From assembly GCA_031308135.1 (NCBI GenBank), contig JAHLJT010009436.1:139894303-139958302 (forward strand): DNA of 64,000 bases. Direction: 5' to 3'. The position numbers and the translations under genes are program-made. The stretch is from Acheta domesticus. Taxonomy: Eukaryota; Arthropoda; Insecta; Orthoptera; Gryllidae. Shown here piece after piece: positions 23,000-33,980 of the stretch. The first letter of the stretch is position 1. Every line of letters starts with the position of its first letter. The notes under the pieces are model-generated. The model was not told the DNA's origin and did not search any database. It saw only the letters and a program-made list of their open reading frames with translations.

Positions 23000-23579
23000 G
23001 GCGAATGGACTGAAGGAGGGGGGGGGGGTGATAGACGTAGTAGAGTCGACCTCCGCGGTGACGAGCGAAGAACGTGAAGGAGCGAGTGAAAGGAATACGC
23101 GAATGAATGAATGGTTAGTCATTAAGAGCTGGGAACTCTCGAGAGGAGGGCAAATAGGCCAGAGGGGAAGGGGGGCAGTGAATTAGAGTGCGCGAATGAA
23201 TTCGAAAGAAGAGAAGGAAGAAGTGTGTTTGAAAGGGAGAAATGAGAAAAAGTACCGAGTTTTGTCATTGTGTACTCTCCAATGATGGGCGACCACGACG
23301 TTAGAGGGGAAGGAGCACAAAGGAGTTAGAATGAACGGAAGTAGAGGAGAAGAAGGGAAGAAGTGTGTGAGAGAAAGATAGGGATTGGTGGGGAAAAGGA
23401 TAGATGGAGGAAGAGAGGAAGCTCGAGAGTAAGACCATTGACTAAGGAGCTTTACCTCTTTACTCTATGGTAAGTCAGAGGGCGAGGTTGAAAGCGACCG
23501 AAAGACATGAGAGGGAAAAAGAGGTAGAGAGGGTGGAAGAGATTGTGAGGGGGGAGACGGGAAGAGACAGAGAGTGTAC
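23000..23579. other. Purine-rich G/A tract region
   Basis: The plus strand is dominated by GGA, GAGAAG and AGGAGG words with a G-run at 23018-23027. It grades into the tetranucleotide array. No gene recognised. Confidence 0.5.
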
Positions 23580-24220
23580 AAAGGAAAGGATTGGCGGACG
23601 GGGGGGCGGGCGAGAGGGTGGACAGGCCGCCGGGCGAGACGTTGGGCGGCCGAGCGAACGGGTGAGCGGGCTAGAGGTTAGGCGGACGAACGGACGAGTG
23701 GATGCGCGGCCGGGCAAGTGGAGCAGGGGAGTGGACAGACGGATGGGTGAGCGGGCGAGAGGTTGGGGGGACGGACGGACGGACTGACGTGCGAGCGACA
23801 GGGCGAGTGGACGGACGGATGGATGGATAAGCTGGTGAGAGATTGGGCGGCGAGTGGATGGGTGGCTGGGGAAGTGGCGGGGGGCCAGGCGAGTGGACGG
23901 ACGAGCGAGTGGACGAACGGACGGACGGATGAATGGGCCGACGGGCGAGAGATTGGGTGGACGAGTGGACGGGCGGGCGGGCGAGTGGACGGACGGATGG
24001 ATGGGCCGACGGGCGAGAGATTGGGCGGACGAACGGACGAGTGGACGGGCGGGCGGGCGAGTGGACGGACGGATGGATGGGCCGACGGGCGAGAGATTGG
24101 GCGGGCGGGCGGGTGGATGGACGGATGGATGGGCCGACGGGCGAGAGATTGGGCGGACGAACGGACGAGTGGTCGGGCGGGCGGGCGGGCGGGCGAGTGG
24201 CGGGGGACAAGGCGAGGCGC
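23580..24220. repeat. Tetranucleotide-based higher-order satellite
   Basis: The basic 4-bp words are GGAC, GGGC, GGAT and GAGT. These are organised into longer units that begin GGATGGATGGGCCGACGGG and continue GCGAGAGATTGGGCGG; near-copies begin at about 23930, 23996, 24072 and 24124, with unit lengths of roughly 50-76 bp. Plus frames (Gly/Arg/Asp-rich, 130-192 codons) and minus frames (Pro/Ser/Arg-rich, 179-255 codons) are all open, the signature of a stop-free simple repeat. Confidence 0.85.
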
Positions 24221-24330
24221 CTCCGCGGGCGCCGCGCCGCACGTGACCGCGCGACCGGGAAGCGGGGCGCTATTTTTGCCCGAGGTCGATGCTTGTGCGC
24301 CCGCCGCGCGCCCAGCCGCCGCCGACGTAG
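24221..24330. other. CpG-rich tail of the array
   Basis: GCGCCGCGCCGCACG and CCGCCGCGCGCC sequence immediately after the satellite, then a return to ordinary composition. It may be a promoter or merely GC-rich flank. Confidence 0.25.
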
Positions 24331-25189
24331 CGAGAAATTGAACCAACTGTGGCGTGCGCCGACCCACCAGCATTTGCCTTTTGAGAAGTTGTTTGCGAGA
24401 CGGGATTAGGGGCGGGAGCCTCGTTGGGACTGGGTTTTGAGTCGCCTTCTGGTGATGAGATCTTTCCGATACCCCATGGGAATGTTCAGAACCTATTTCG
24501 TTGGTTTTATCATCGTAAAATTTTCAATTACGATCTGAATTTTTCAAGTAAAAAATTGTTGTACATACATGTGAATGATTTTTGTTAGATATTTCAATAG
24601 CAAGTTTGCTATGATAATTAGTTACATTGTATGATGTATTTTTTTTACTGAATCTGCATGTAGCAAGATCTACAAAAAAAAGGTATCCAATGGGATTAAT
24701 ATTATTCATTTAACTTACTACTGAATGAATTAAAATATTATAACCATGTAATAATAATTTATTGCTTTTACATTTTCTTACGTTTATCGTACATAAAATT
24801 ATGATATGCCACTTTCAATTTATTACAATATGAAAATTTCTGGGGAAACGTTTTCATTGCAATAGCAATCACTAAGCAATACGTTATTTCTTGAAATTCA
24901 TCAGATTTATTGAATACTTGGATGAAATATTCATGTTACTGTTGTGCTGCGCTCAAGAAGTTAATTATGTTCGTTTTCCATTGATCGTAACGTTCTTCGT
25001 GCTCATTAATTAATATCTTGTCCCTCATCTATGACACTCTCATTTAGAACCCATTCATTATCTAATTTGAGAAACGTTATAATTTCAATCATGCATCTCC
25101 CCAGGGACACGCTACGGATCGTACCAAACTGTGCAGAGCCTCATCTTCCGTTGATTGCCCAACCTCCGGCTGACGTCGGCGGTGGGGCC
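24331..25189. other. Intergenic, no gene recognised
   Basis: Strongly AT-rich from 24500. Nothing recognised on either strand. Confidence 0.4.
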
Positions 25190-25480
25190 GTGAGAGTATG
25201 TCCATCTGTCGGCTCCCCTTCCACCGCGCGCGCGCGCAATATTCGCCGACGGTCTTCCCGCTGGGCTATTTTCGTCTTATCAGCGGCGCTATCAGGGCGT
25301 CGGGGGCCGCCGCGGCGCCAATCTCGCGCCGCCGTCGAAAGCGACGCCGCGCCGGCGCCGCGCGCCCGCCGCCCACATCGCCGCCTCCGCGGCCCCGCCG
25401 CCGTCTCGGGAGCCATCGCCTTTACCATCACACGCCCCTGCTACTCGTCTGCGCCACGACCGCAATCAGAACCGTGACCG
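25190..25480. promoter_or_regulatory. CpG-rich island
   Basis: CpG-rich with GCGCGCGCGC, CCGCCGCGGCGCC and related runs. Frames of 96-148 codons are open on both strands without a domain. Promoter function is inferred only from composition. Confidence 0.3.
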
Positions 25481-25521
25481 TCACTAAAGAGAAGCGTACG
25501 TAGGTCGACAGACCTACCACA

Positions 25522-25748
25522 TGTTTAGAGAGATAATTATCAGAAGGGACCGCTTTGACAGCTACTGCTTTGCAATTGCTGGTAGCATATTTACAGGTTA
25601 TGTCTACGTGCTAAATTAGTTAATGCGTCCGTTTGCAGTCAGCTCAATCGTAAATGTTTTCGACACGTCTTGCAATGCCATCGTCCAACATGACTGTTTA
25701 GTTTTCCGACTTGTCAAACTAGTCCCTTCTTAGCCCAACTTTTCTATA
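25522..25748. mobile_element. MITE type IV, copy a
   Basis: TIR of about 38 bp: left TTTAGAGAGATAATTATCAG then AAGGGACCGCTTTGACAG; right CTTGTCAAACTAGTCCCTTC, ending TTTCTATA. Internal sequence matches 25971-26197 and 58719-58943 in the same orientation. It has no coding capacity. Confidence 0.85.
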
Positions 25749-25759
25749 GTGCTGCTCAG

Positions 25760-25953
25760 GCTAGATTCCGGACCACCTTGAAACGGCCGTGGGTAGTCCG
25801 AATCCGTATTGAATCATCAGCTGTGTTGCGGTTATCCAATCGGGAGCTTCAATATCTAGCATTTATGTCGCATCAAAGCTCCCAATGGCATAACCGCGAC
25901 CTTCCGGTGATCCGGCAGAAGTCAATCAATTTAAATTCAAGTCCATCATCAGC
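25760..25953. mobile_element. Palindromic MITE, type II-like, copy d
   Basis: Inner arms TTGCGGTTATCCAATCGGG / CCCAATGGCATAACCGCGA and AGCTTCAATATCTAGCATT, with outer arms GGACCACC / GGTGATCC and a right end near CAATTTAAATTCAAG that resembles type II ends. It sits exactly between two type IV copies. Confidence 0.7.
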
Positions 25954-25970
25954 GTAGACAGCGACAGCGG

Positions 25971-26197
25971 TGTAGAGAGATTACTATAAGAAAGGACCGC
26001 TTTGACAGCTACTACTTGGCCACTGCTGGCAACATAACTGCAGGTTATGTCCATGCACTCTTTTTGGCAGCGCCTCGTTTGCAGATAGCTCATTTGTAAA
26101 TGGCTTCATCACGTTCTCTTGAAACATCATCGCCTTGCATGACGTTCTTTTGTTTCCCGACCTGCCAAAGTGGTCCCTTCAGAGTAATTCCTTTATA
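25971..26197. mobile_element. MITE type IV, copy b
   Basis: Left TGTAGAGAGATTACTATAAG then AAAGGACCGCTTTGACAG; right CCTGCCAAAGTGGTCCCTTC, ending CCTTTATA. Same orientation as copies a and c. Confidence 0.85.
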
Positions 26198-26480
26198 GCT
26201 GGTGGCGGCATGCGACGGACAAGGGGCTGGCAGCGGCTCCGATGAGATTGGCGCCTCTGCAGACGTCGCCGTCGCTGCCGCCGCCGCGGCCGCGGCCTTG
26301 CCCGCGTCGCGCCCGATGCACCGTTCTGGGTGGCGGCACCTAAGCAGGTCGAGCGCGCGATGCACCGCGATAGCGTCTGTGACGTTTGAGGGCAGCGCCA
26401 GGCGTGCCGTGCAGTCGAGTGGCGCCGTTGCGCCCGGAGATGCGTTACTCGGGTTGGTTCTCGGCTTGTTGCATGCGCGT
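26198..26480. promoter_or_regulatory. CpG-rich island
   Basis: Begins at the right end of the type IV element and contains GCCGCCGCCGCGGCCGCGGCC. Frames of 111 and 147 codons are open on opposite strands. Promoter role is inferred from composition only. Confidence 0.3.
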
Positions 26481-27039
26481 GTTACATGCGGTTTGTGGGA
26501 AGAGGGTGCTGCCGTTCTGTTTTTCGAGAACAAGTGATTTTCGATACGTATAATTTTATATTAGTGCCTGTGGAACTGGTGTATGGTATCACGTTTTTCG
26601 TTGGTGAGCCGGTGTTAACTGCCGAGCTTTTGGAATTTTTCAATGCTTTTTTGTGATTTGTTAATAAAACATATTTATACTAGTTATTAGTTCTGTAACC
26701 TAAATTTATTGTATTATCACATCTCTAATACCTGGTAATTTTTATTAGGGCTCATTGTCATTATCATTATATTTAGCATTTATGTACCGATGCTCCTGAA
26801 GTTGAAGACAGTTTGCATTAGTTAATCTAAATTATCGTTTGACACATTTCCCTTACAATGCGCACATGTTGAGTATCATTTATTATAAAGTAGTGCGTGA
26901 TCAATAGACCCGTGAAGGTAAAGAATGCTGAAAAATATTTCTTCGCCTATCTCTCCCTCTTCGTCTCCTTAGCTACTTTCTCGTCATGTCTGTTGGGGCT
27001 CCGAGGTGTCGTTCTCACCTTCTCAGCCGTGTTCGTCCC
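26481..27039. other. Intergenic, no gene recognised
   Basis: AT-rich with no domain-bearing frame and no shared repeat. Confidence 0.4.
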
Positions 27040-27270
27040 GGGCTCACGCCTCGCCTGAATCTTGAGGCTGCTTGTTGGGAAATAGCCCGCTCGTTAACTC
27101 CCTGTTAGCCGCGTCGCGCCGTCCGCCTCGGCCGGCGCGCGTTCTTCCGCGTTGACGGGCCGCGGCCGAGCGTGTTGCCCAAGCGCGCTCCTCCGCTTCG
27201 CTGGCAGCGCCCTGATAAGTTCCATTGCAGGTTGCAGGGGGAGCCACCGGAGGGCGTCGATGGACGCGCA
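27040..27270. promoter_or_regulatory. CpG-rich patch
   Basis: Moderately CpG-rich (CGCGCCGTCCGCCTCGGCCG). No clear promoter element or splice site. Confidence 0.25.
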
Positions 27271-27394
27271 CGTTCGACAGGCTGGACGCTAGCGCGTACT
27301 CACGCCACAGAGTAAAGATGTATACCTCTGTACTCTATACCTCTGTCTGTTGTATGTACCTCTTTAGTCTATGCTCACGCCAACACCTTCGCAC

Positions 27395-27432
27395 GGAGAG
27401 AGAGAAAAGAGAGGGAGGGAGAGAGAGAGAAT
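27395..27432. repeat. GA microsatellite
   Basis: GAGAGAGAGAAAAGAGAGGG type simple repeat. The following 27433-28599 is AT-rich and I recognise no gene in it. Confidence 0.8.
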
Positions 27433-28599
27433 GTCAAAATACAAGTACAAGAATACTTGAGAAGTTGGAAGCTGCGAGATGAGAAATATACTCGTTTCGC
27501 GCAAATATCGACAGAGAAACTAGAAGGGAATGGAAAACCCCCAGAAAATTGCTATTACTAATACTATACTACATACTATTTCTCATAGAGATGGTATTTA
27601 AAAATAGCAACTCCATTTACTGTGGTAATGCAGGCAAACGGATTACTGCTAATTGCAATGAAGGATGTTTAATAACCAGAACATTAAAGTTAAATGTATG
27701 AACCAGAATGCAGCACTTAAAAGTTGTTTTAATCGTTACAATCGATTACCAATTCCTAATTGAAACGTGCCCATTACGTCCAATTGACGTACAAGAGCCC
27801 TAAAAAGGACGTCTCATCTATTACTCTCAATATAATACAGGTTCTATTGGATGTAAAGTTAGAGCAGGACAAGTAGGAAAAATATAATACCTATAATGTG
27901 AAATGCACAGTTCGGCGTTTCTGCGCGTCCATAGGGACGACAGGCGCTGGCTCAATTGGATAGGAGGTATGTTATCTCAGACCCTGCCGACCTGCGTTGG
28001 CGTTGGAATGTAAACATCCGGCAGTGAAGTGACGATTGGGTTTCGGACGCGAGCAAATTCGTAGGTTGCCGCGCTCAGCGTCAGTGTAATCGAATGACAC
28101 TTGAGGGCTTGATAGATTAAGGACGATGATTAAGATATCCTACGGCGGTATCGTATCGGACAGAAAACTCTGGGAGCTGTGCTTGTGTGTTCGGCTTGTG
28201 CGTCCCGCATGGTGCTTGGAAGCTGTCAATATTATCCGCGCAGGTTTTCTTGAGCATTCATTTCCCTTGACGAGTGGGGGGTTGTCATTAATTATAATCA
28301 CCTAAATTGTAATTTCATTTTGTAATACCATTGTATCAAATCTGTAGCTTGTATTCCGATCCTAATATTTTTTATTACTCCAGAGCGAAAATTTCTGTTC
28401 GTCCGATTTTGTCAACAACGCTCGTCGGAAGCTTTTATTGAAAATTCAATTAATATTGGTAAAGGAGTGTCGGAATGTGGTTCCGGAGCACAAGAAAATG
28501 TGCATTATGTAAATCAAAGAAAAATATCCCGATTGCTGTGCAATAAATTAGTGACTGCCTTTGAAGGAAACCGGCGGTTACACATGTGCTTTTCGTGGC

Positions 28600-28930
28600 A
28601 TGGGACCTCCAAAGAAAGTCCTCTCCGGGGGGGGGGCGAGGGGTTCCAGCGCGGGGCGGTAATTGGCAGGGGATCATATCTGGCTGTTCCTCTCCAGCGG
28701 AGCGCGCCTCCCGGGCAGAGACTCTCCTCCCTCCCCTCCCCCCCCCCGCCGCGGCGCGACCGTATTGCGTCAGTGATCCTTCCTCGCCGGCGCACTGCGC
28801 GTTATCCGGCCCGCGAGCACCGGGTCCCCGATACAAAGAAACCGGGGACGCTTTGTTCGCGTCCCGCTGGCCCGCGCCTGCCTGCGCCGCCCGCCACTGG
28901 CCTGAATGCGTGCGCACATGGGCGAAAACG
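28600..28930. promoter_or_regulatory. GC-rich, CpG-rich island
   Basis: Contains G- and C-runs (28629-28637, 28738-28748) and CpG-dense sequence to about 28910. Frames of 93-179 codons are open on both strands and none shows a domain. 28931-29562 is AT-rich without recognisable features. Confidence 0.3.
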
Positions 28931-29562
28931 GGCGACAATAGACGAAATATGGAGTCGTACACTCATTTTCCAAGCCAAGCATGGGAAAGGGAGCAGTTCG
29001 GAATGAGAGTGGATTTTCATTAAGAATTTTGTTTAGATCCACGTCCATTTTTCTCAATTACCCATTGATCATTCGGCTGAGAGAATAATCATTTTAAATT
29101 CGTTCTGGTTTAATGCTTTGTTTATAGGTTTATGAGTTGTATCTTGCAAAATCAGGCAATACTTGAGAAATGACAAGAATTGCAATATTCAAGTACAAAT
29201 AGTACATCAGCAATTGGCGATATTTATGAAAAATGACATTAAAGTAACACGGAAATCCAAAGTATCAGTGAATTGCGAAACCTTGTTTCCTAATTGACAA
29301 TTTTCCGAAGGTTGAATTAGGATTCTCAAACAGTCCCTTTGGCATTTGCAGTGGAAGGTCAACACTTTTCGAAACGTGTTCGTAATGAAGCAACGTTACG
29401 AAACTTCGAAAACTTGTGAATCTTCACGAAACGAAGTTGAAAGCATTGCGTGTGGACCATTAACGCACATGAATACTGCATTAGCACCGAGAATATTTTT
29501 TTCCGAGGTAGGGGGGATCAGGAACTTCAAGTTCCTTCTTGTCAGTAAACAACAAACTATTT

Positions 29563-29860
29563 CAGGGTTGCCCAACTGGCGGCCCGCAGTGTTACGATTT
29601 ACTAAGGCCCGTGACAGGAATCATAAGTGAAAGTATCTTGCATCCATATCAGGCGAGAATATTGACAATATTGACAATATGGGCAAAAGAGCCATCTAGG
29701 CATACAAAAGCTGTTCAAAAAACATCATATAACCTAATACGCGCTAGGTATTGTATATGCCCCAAAAATTGTTGTGCCTGCTTTAGTAATTTGTTTCTTT
29801 CGTTTTATTGTATGCTTTCTTATATGAGATGTAAATGTAATTTTTTTGTGCCAAGGCTGC
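29563..29860. mobile_element. hAT-like end, possible decayed element
   Basis: CAGGGTTGCCCAACTGGCGG with the following CCCGC resembles termini of hAT elements of the Charlie/Tip100 kind (general knowledge). No matching right end is found. A stretch at about 29790-29860 is weakly similar to 10375-10450 (TATGC.TTCTTA.ATGA, then TTTTTTG.G..GAGGCT), so both may be relics of one element. The right boundary is a guess. Confidence 0.3.
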
Positions 29861-30369
29861 ATCGATAAGCTGGGAAACCGATGTTTTTGAGACGCCATTC
29901 AGTTTAGTCGCCTCTCTCCGCTGTGACGTAGCCGAGTTCACAGCTTCTTCTCGCGAAGTCTATCCCCATGCCGTCGACTGCCCCATGCAGTAAAGGTGGG
30001 ACCTCGCTAAGAAAAATCCATGTTTCGAAACAACGATGCTCAGAATTAAAGCATCGATGTTAATCAACGCAAATCCATAATGTTTTTAAACCTGAATTAA
30101 CCACTGAAGTTCACGCGGAAGTAATTTAATTTGAAAGTGGTCTCGTTTATTAATTTTTAATATGAGCTTTAACTGACAAAAATCAGGACAATTAACAGAA
30201 CTTGGATTATCTGGATAATGGATCTTGGATAATTCACAAATAATGTAGGCTTCGTTATTGACGATCACCCTTTAAATACATCGATGATTTTGTAAAAAAT
30301 GATCGTTGTTTTGAAAACATCGGCACTGATGTCGCATCCCTACCGAGCAGCGGCAAAGTTGGTTGAGAA
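29861..30369. other. Intergenic, no gene recognised
   Basis: AT-rich, with short frames only. Confidence 0.4.
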
Positions 30370-30620
30370 GCGCGCCCACTGTGCCCGGCGCGTCAGCTCC
30401 GCCCGCTCTGCCAGCGCGCCCTGCGCCGCGCGGGCCGCTTGTGCGGGCCGGCCGCCGAGGGGCCGCGAGGGCGGGCGGGCGCGTGCGCGCCATTGTCGGG
30501 GTGCGGCGGAGCGGACGCGCGGGCGTTGCAGCGCGCGCGCTCGCCTGCACTCCGCATATTTGGAGATCCCACGCCGCCTCAGGCCGCCACTCGCGCGCGA
30601 AGCGGAGGCGGGAAAGTATG
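30370..30620. promoter_or_regulatory. CpG-rich island
   Basis: CpG-dense (GGGCGGGCGCGTGCGCGCC and similar) and open in several frames on both strands. It lies directly left of the nested MITE. Confidence 0.3.
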
Positions 30621-30663
30621 CAAACTTGGCAACCTCTGCAAAGCGGAACGCGGTCGCCGAGGC

Positions 30664-31077
30664 TGTACTCCGATTTAACTATTTAAATCTATAGTCACTT
30701 CGTGCAGATTTTACTTCGGTTTTTCTTTCTTGGCGTGTGTGTGTGTGGGGGGGGGTGTCATCAAAATGGAATATCTCACGGTATTTCGTGTCGTTCTCGG
30801 TTGAACCGCTAGGAGTCGCATGATTGTGACTGTATCGAGCAGTGCTGGCGATCATTCGACTCTTAGTGGCACAACCGAGAACGAGATACTGTGAGATATT
30901 CCATTTTGATGACACCCCCCCCACGCGCCAAGAAAGAAAAACGGAAGTTTATCAGCTGTGGCGCAGTTATCCGATCGGGAGCTTCAGTGCCAAAAAAATA
31001 AATCGTAACGAAGCTCCCGGTTGGATAAGCGTATTCACGTGATCTGTCAGAATTCACTCAATTTAAATCGAAGTATG
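30664..31077. mobile_element. Type II-like MITE split by a nested element
   Basis: The outer ends are TGTACTCCGATTTAA at the left and TTTAAATCGAAGTATG at the right. The right part keeps the type II arms (ATCCGATCGGGAGCTTC / GAAGCTCCCGGTTGGAT, then GATCTGTCAGAATTC). Between the left end and these arms lies a complete, different palindrome (30714-30948). The order outer left end, foreign palindrome, core, outer right end is what insertion of one MITE into another would give. Confidence 0.65.
30714..30948. mobile_element. Nested palindromic MITE with type III core
   Basis: Ends ACTTCGGTTTTTCTTTCTTG and, inverted, CAAGAAAGAAAAACGGAAGT. Arms contain a G-run/C-run pair, TGTCATCAAAATGGAATATC / GATATTCCATTTTGATGACA, and a core with GTCGCATGATTGTGAC like that of the type III copies at 4431 and 40190, but the ends are quite different. 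A GT run lies in the left arm. Confidence 0.75.
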
Positions 31078-31767
31078 TTCCTTTTCCATGTCTTGTTGGT
31101 AGTATGTCAATTTCACACACTGTTCCGTTGTGAAAAGAAGTCCTCTTTACGAGGCCGCATCGTAGTAATAGGTACGCTCTTTGTCTAAATGCTGAAATAT
31201 TGCGATTTATAATTACAGAGAAGAGCGAAATCCAGGATTTTGTTTTGAAATACAATGCCATTATTTATATGGCATATATTTATACTGATTCAGTGCCCTC
31301 CTTTTCTACAGTAACGTAACACACTTCATTGCAAAAGACACGGAAAAGCATACCAACGTTTAAAAATAAACCTTAAGTATAGAGACACGAATTCAGGACA
31401 ATCATGGTTATTATTCGAACTCTAATACAATTTCTTCCATCCTTTTTTCGAAATTCAGAATGATTCATCAGAATTAGTAGTTCAATACAATCAGATTTTA
31501 CGCAAAAATGATTACGTCAACGCAGAAATAATTACGTTCCCGCGACTGACAGTTTTCCCGTTCGAACGTATAATTTTTCACAGGAAGTAATTATTGTAAA
31601 GCGAAATCGATTTTCCGTTCGTTCAGAGTTGTTTTCATGAAGGGTCCATTTAATCACATTTTACTCTACGAGATTTGGGTAGAATAATCTGCATTCTATG
31701 AATGAATTTAACTTGATGATTTTCTTGTTTCTGTTTTAATTGGTATATTATTGTTCTATCTTCCTTT
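31078..31767. other. Intergenic, no gene recognised
   Basis: AT-rich. No frame or repeat supported. Confidence 0.4.
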
Positions 31768-32103
31768 ATAAGTTACAGAAAATCACACTTTAAAATTATA
31801 TTTATTTCACATGGTTAAAGCATCTGATACATCAGTTACAACATTTCGGAAATCTTTCGTTTTTATTGTCAGGTTTAACTGTAAAACTGTAAATTACATA
31901 AAAGTAGAAAAATCATCTTATTATTATAAAAATACTCGTATTTAGTAGAAATATCTATTCTTTAAACTGTAAACTGAAGTTTACAGTTTTACCTGGAGAT
32001 AGAAACGAAAAATTTTCGAAACGCAATTGGTGTGACAGATATTTTAACCATTTTTAATAAACATAATTTTAAAATGTGATTGTCAATAACTTATAACTTA
32101 TGA
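31768..32103. repeat. Inverted pair of retroelement tails
   Basis: Left arm 31768-31893 (minus orientation) and right arm 31975-32103 (plus orientation) are inverse copies: ACTGTAAA next to TTTACAGTTTTACCTGGAG at the inside, then AACGAAA.ATTTTCGAAACG, TGGTTAAA/TTTAACCA, AATAAACATAATTTTAAAAT and TAACTTAT at the outer ends. An 80-bp AT-rich spacer separates them. Each arm has the same CTGR.GAT stem-loop tail as 10165 and 21620. Confidence 0.75.
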
Positions 32104-33919
32104 TTGAAGATGGAACAACAATTAACCAATTAAATGTTCTTACTAGTCTAAAAGAAACGTTTTATAATGGGTTCAAGCAATAATTGAACGTCGTCCGTCT
32201 TGGAGCGGAGTTGCAACTTTACGGGATAGTCGTTTGTCTGATGGAGTGGTTTGAGGTAATGAACAAATGACATGCTCTCATTACACGAAGATGTGCCAAT
32301 AAAAGCAAATGACAGTTAATAAGTTATTAAACTACGAACGGTAGTGCGATTCTTGGAGACTACCTTAACAGGCGAGTGTACACATTACATCCTGCCTTAA
32401 CTGTCACTTCGCTCACGTAGACCCAACCGCTTATCGGGCGCAATGACTAATCCTGGAGCGATTTTCAGGTTGTACCTCTCGGTTAAGTTTTTAACGGTAT
32501 ATCTTAATGCAGTTTCCTGTTTCTTGAGAAGTGAACTAAACACCTGCAGTAGGAACGACAGGTATTTGCGATTCAAAAAGTAGGGATAGAATAATTTCGG
32601 AATATTTCGCATGCATTAAAGGAATTTGCAACATTTATGTTCCTTTAAATTCGCGCTCGGATGTGGAGTAAAGAAAAACAGCGAGAAGAATATGCTTTCG
32701 GATGCTAATTCATTTAGTACCACTAATAAAAATGCGAAACGTAAATGATGAATATTTACAACCTGGTGCTTATAATATAATTTCAGCAAACGAAGGTAAT
32801 AAAAGTTGAATTTGCAGGTTACATTCAGATTTCGCTATACCTTTTCACCAAATTACATTTGTAGAATAAAAGGTTAGGAATGAGGTTGGTACAGAAAAGT
32901 AAATAGTTGAACAACATAATCTTTCATGAACAAGTAAGATAACGAAGGATAAATTCTATTATTAAAACTAATGAGTCAGACGAAAAGAGTTTTGTTTTGA
33001 GTTTCAGATGAATTTGTAAATCAGCTGCAAATGCATGAGAAAAATATTTCTTAAATCTTCGATTCAAGAAAGCCGAAGTCTAGCGATCGCTGTATTTTGA
33101 GGGAACACCAAGAAATTCTATTTATACGTATTATTTATTCTATTTATTTAAAAATTCCAATGGAAATGAGGAAATGCTTTCTTAATGCAAATCAAAGAAT
33201 GAATCAAGTAAATAGTTCTTCGCCTCTCAAAGCGTCAAAGGCCGATATCTTTCATCTAGCTGGGGAACATGCGAACAAATGATACTATAGGAATAATTCA
33301 AAATTATTTTAATTTTTTCAAAGAATATTGAATAAATGTTTGTGTTATCATCAGTAAATAGGACACTGCTCGCATGATCATCGATATGGGATCAAGCATG
33401 CCAAAAGGTAAACTTCGTCTTAAAAATAAAAAAAAAATACTTACGCCGAAAGCACAAAGAAATAGTATAATCAAAATCCCAAATTAATTTTCCAAATATT
33501 ACTTATTTATTTTACTTATTTCACATTCTGTAAAAAAATCACTTTAAATGTTTCAACTACCCATTTCGTTCTTCGTACAATTTTCTAGCTCGTTGATATA
33601 ATGCTCTTTATTCATACGACGCCCATCTGCTTGGGAGACTCCCACGTTTGCACTGATGCTTCAGAAAAGGGCAGTTAGTCATTTGCATTGGGCAAACACT
33701 CGCTTACCATCGATCTGATCATCCAGTACCCTCGGGCGGCCGAAAATTGCACAATGGGCACTTCGCTTCCAAAACGATGGCCATCGGACGTCTTTGTGTC
33801 GCGAGGAGCACGTGCAGGGAGTGTGAGCCAGCATGTAGGGACGGCGCTCGACTGCGCTGTTGGGGGGAAGTGTCCTACCAACGGGAAAGGTAGGGGAGCA
33901 GAGAGGGGGGGGGAACTTT
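32104..33919. other. Intergenic, no gene recognised
   Basis: AT-rich to 33600, then mixed composition with a G-run at 33905-33913. Short frames only (up to 92 codons), none recognised. Confidence 0.4.
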
Positions 33920-33980
33920 TATCCCCCCGTTCCTCCAGTTCCTCTGTGGAGGCGGGAATCTACTGACTGTTTTTGGGCGC
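33920..33980 (-). repeat. Fragment of family V retroelement tail, copy d
   Basis: On the minus strand ATTCCCGCCTCCACAGAGGA then ACTGGAGGAACGGG matches the last third of the family V tail. The A-rich end and the upstream half are absent. Confidence 0.4.

Noticed and set aside
23475..24242. 255-codon minus frame rich in Pro, Ser and Arg, and plus frames of 130-192 codons
   Set aside because: All are translations of a stop-free tetranucleotide satellite and are open on both strands simultaneously.
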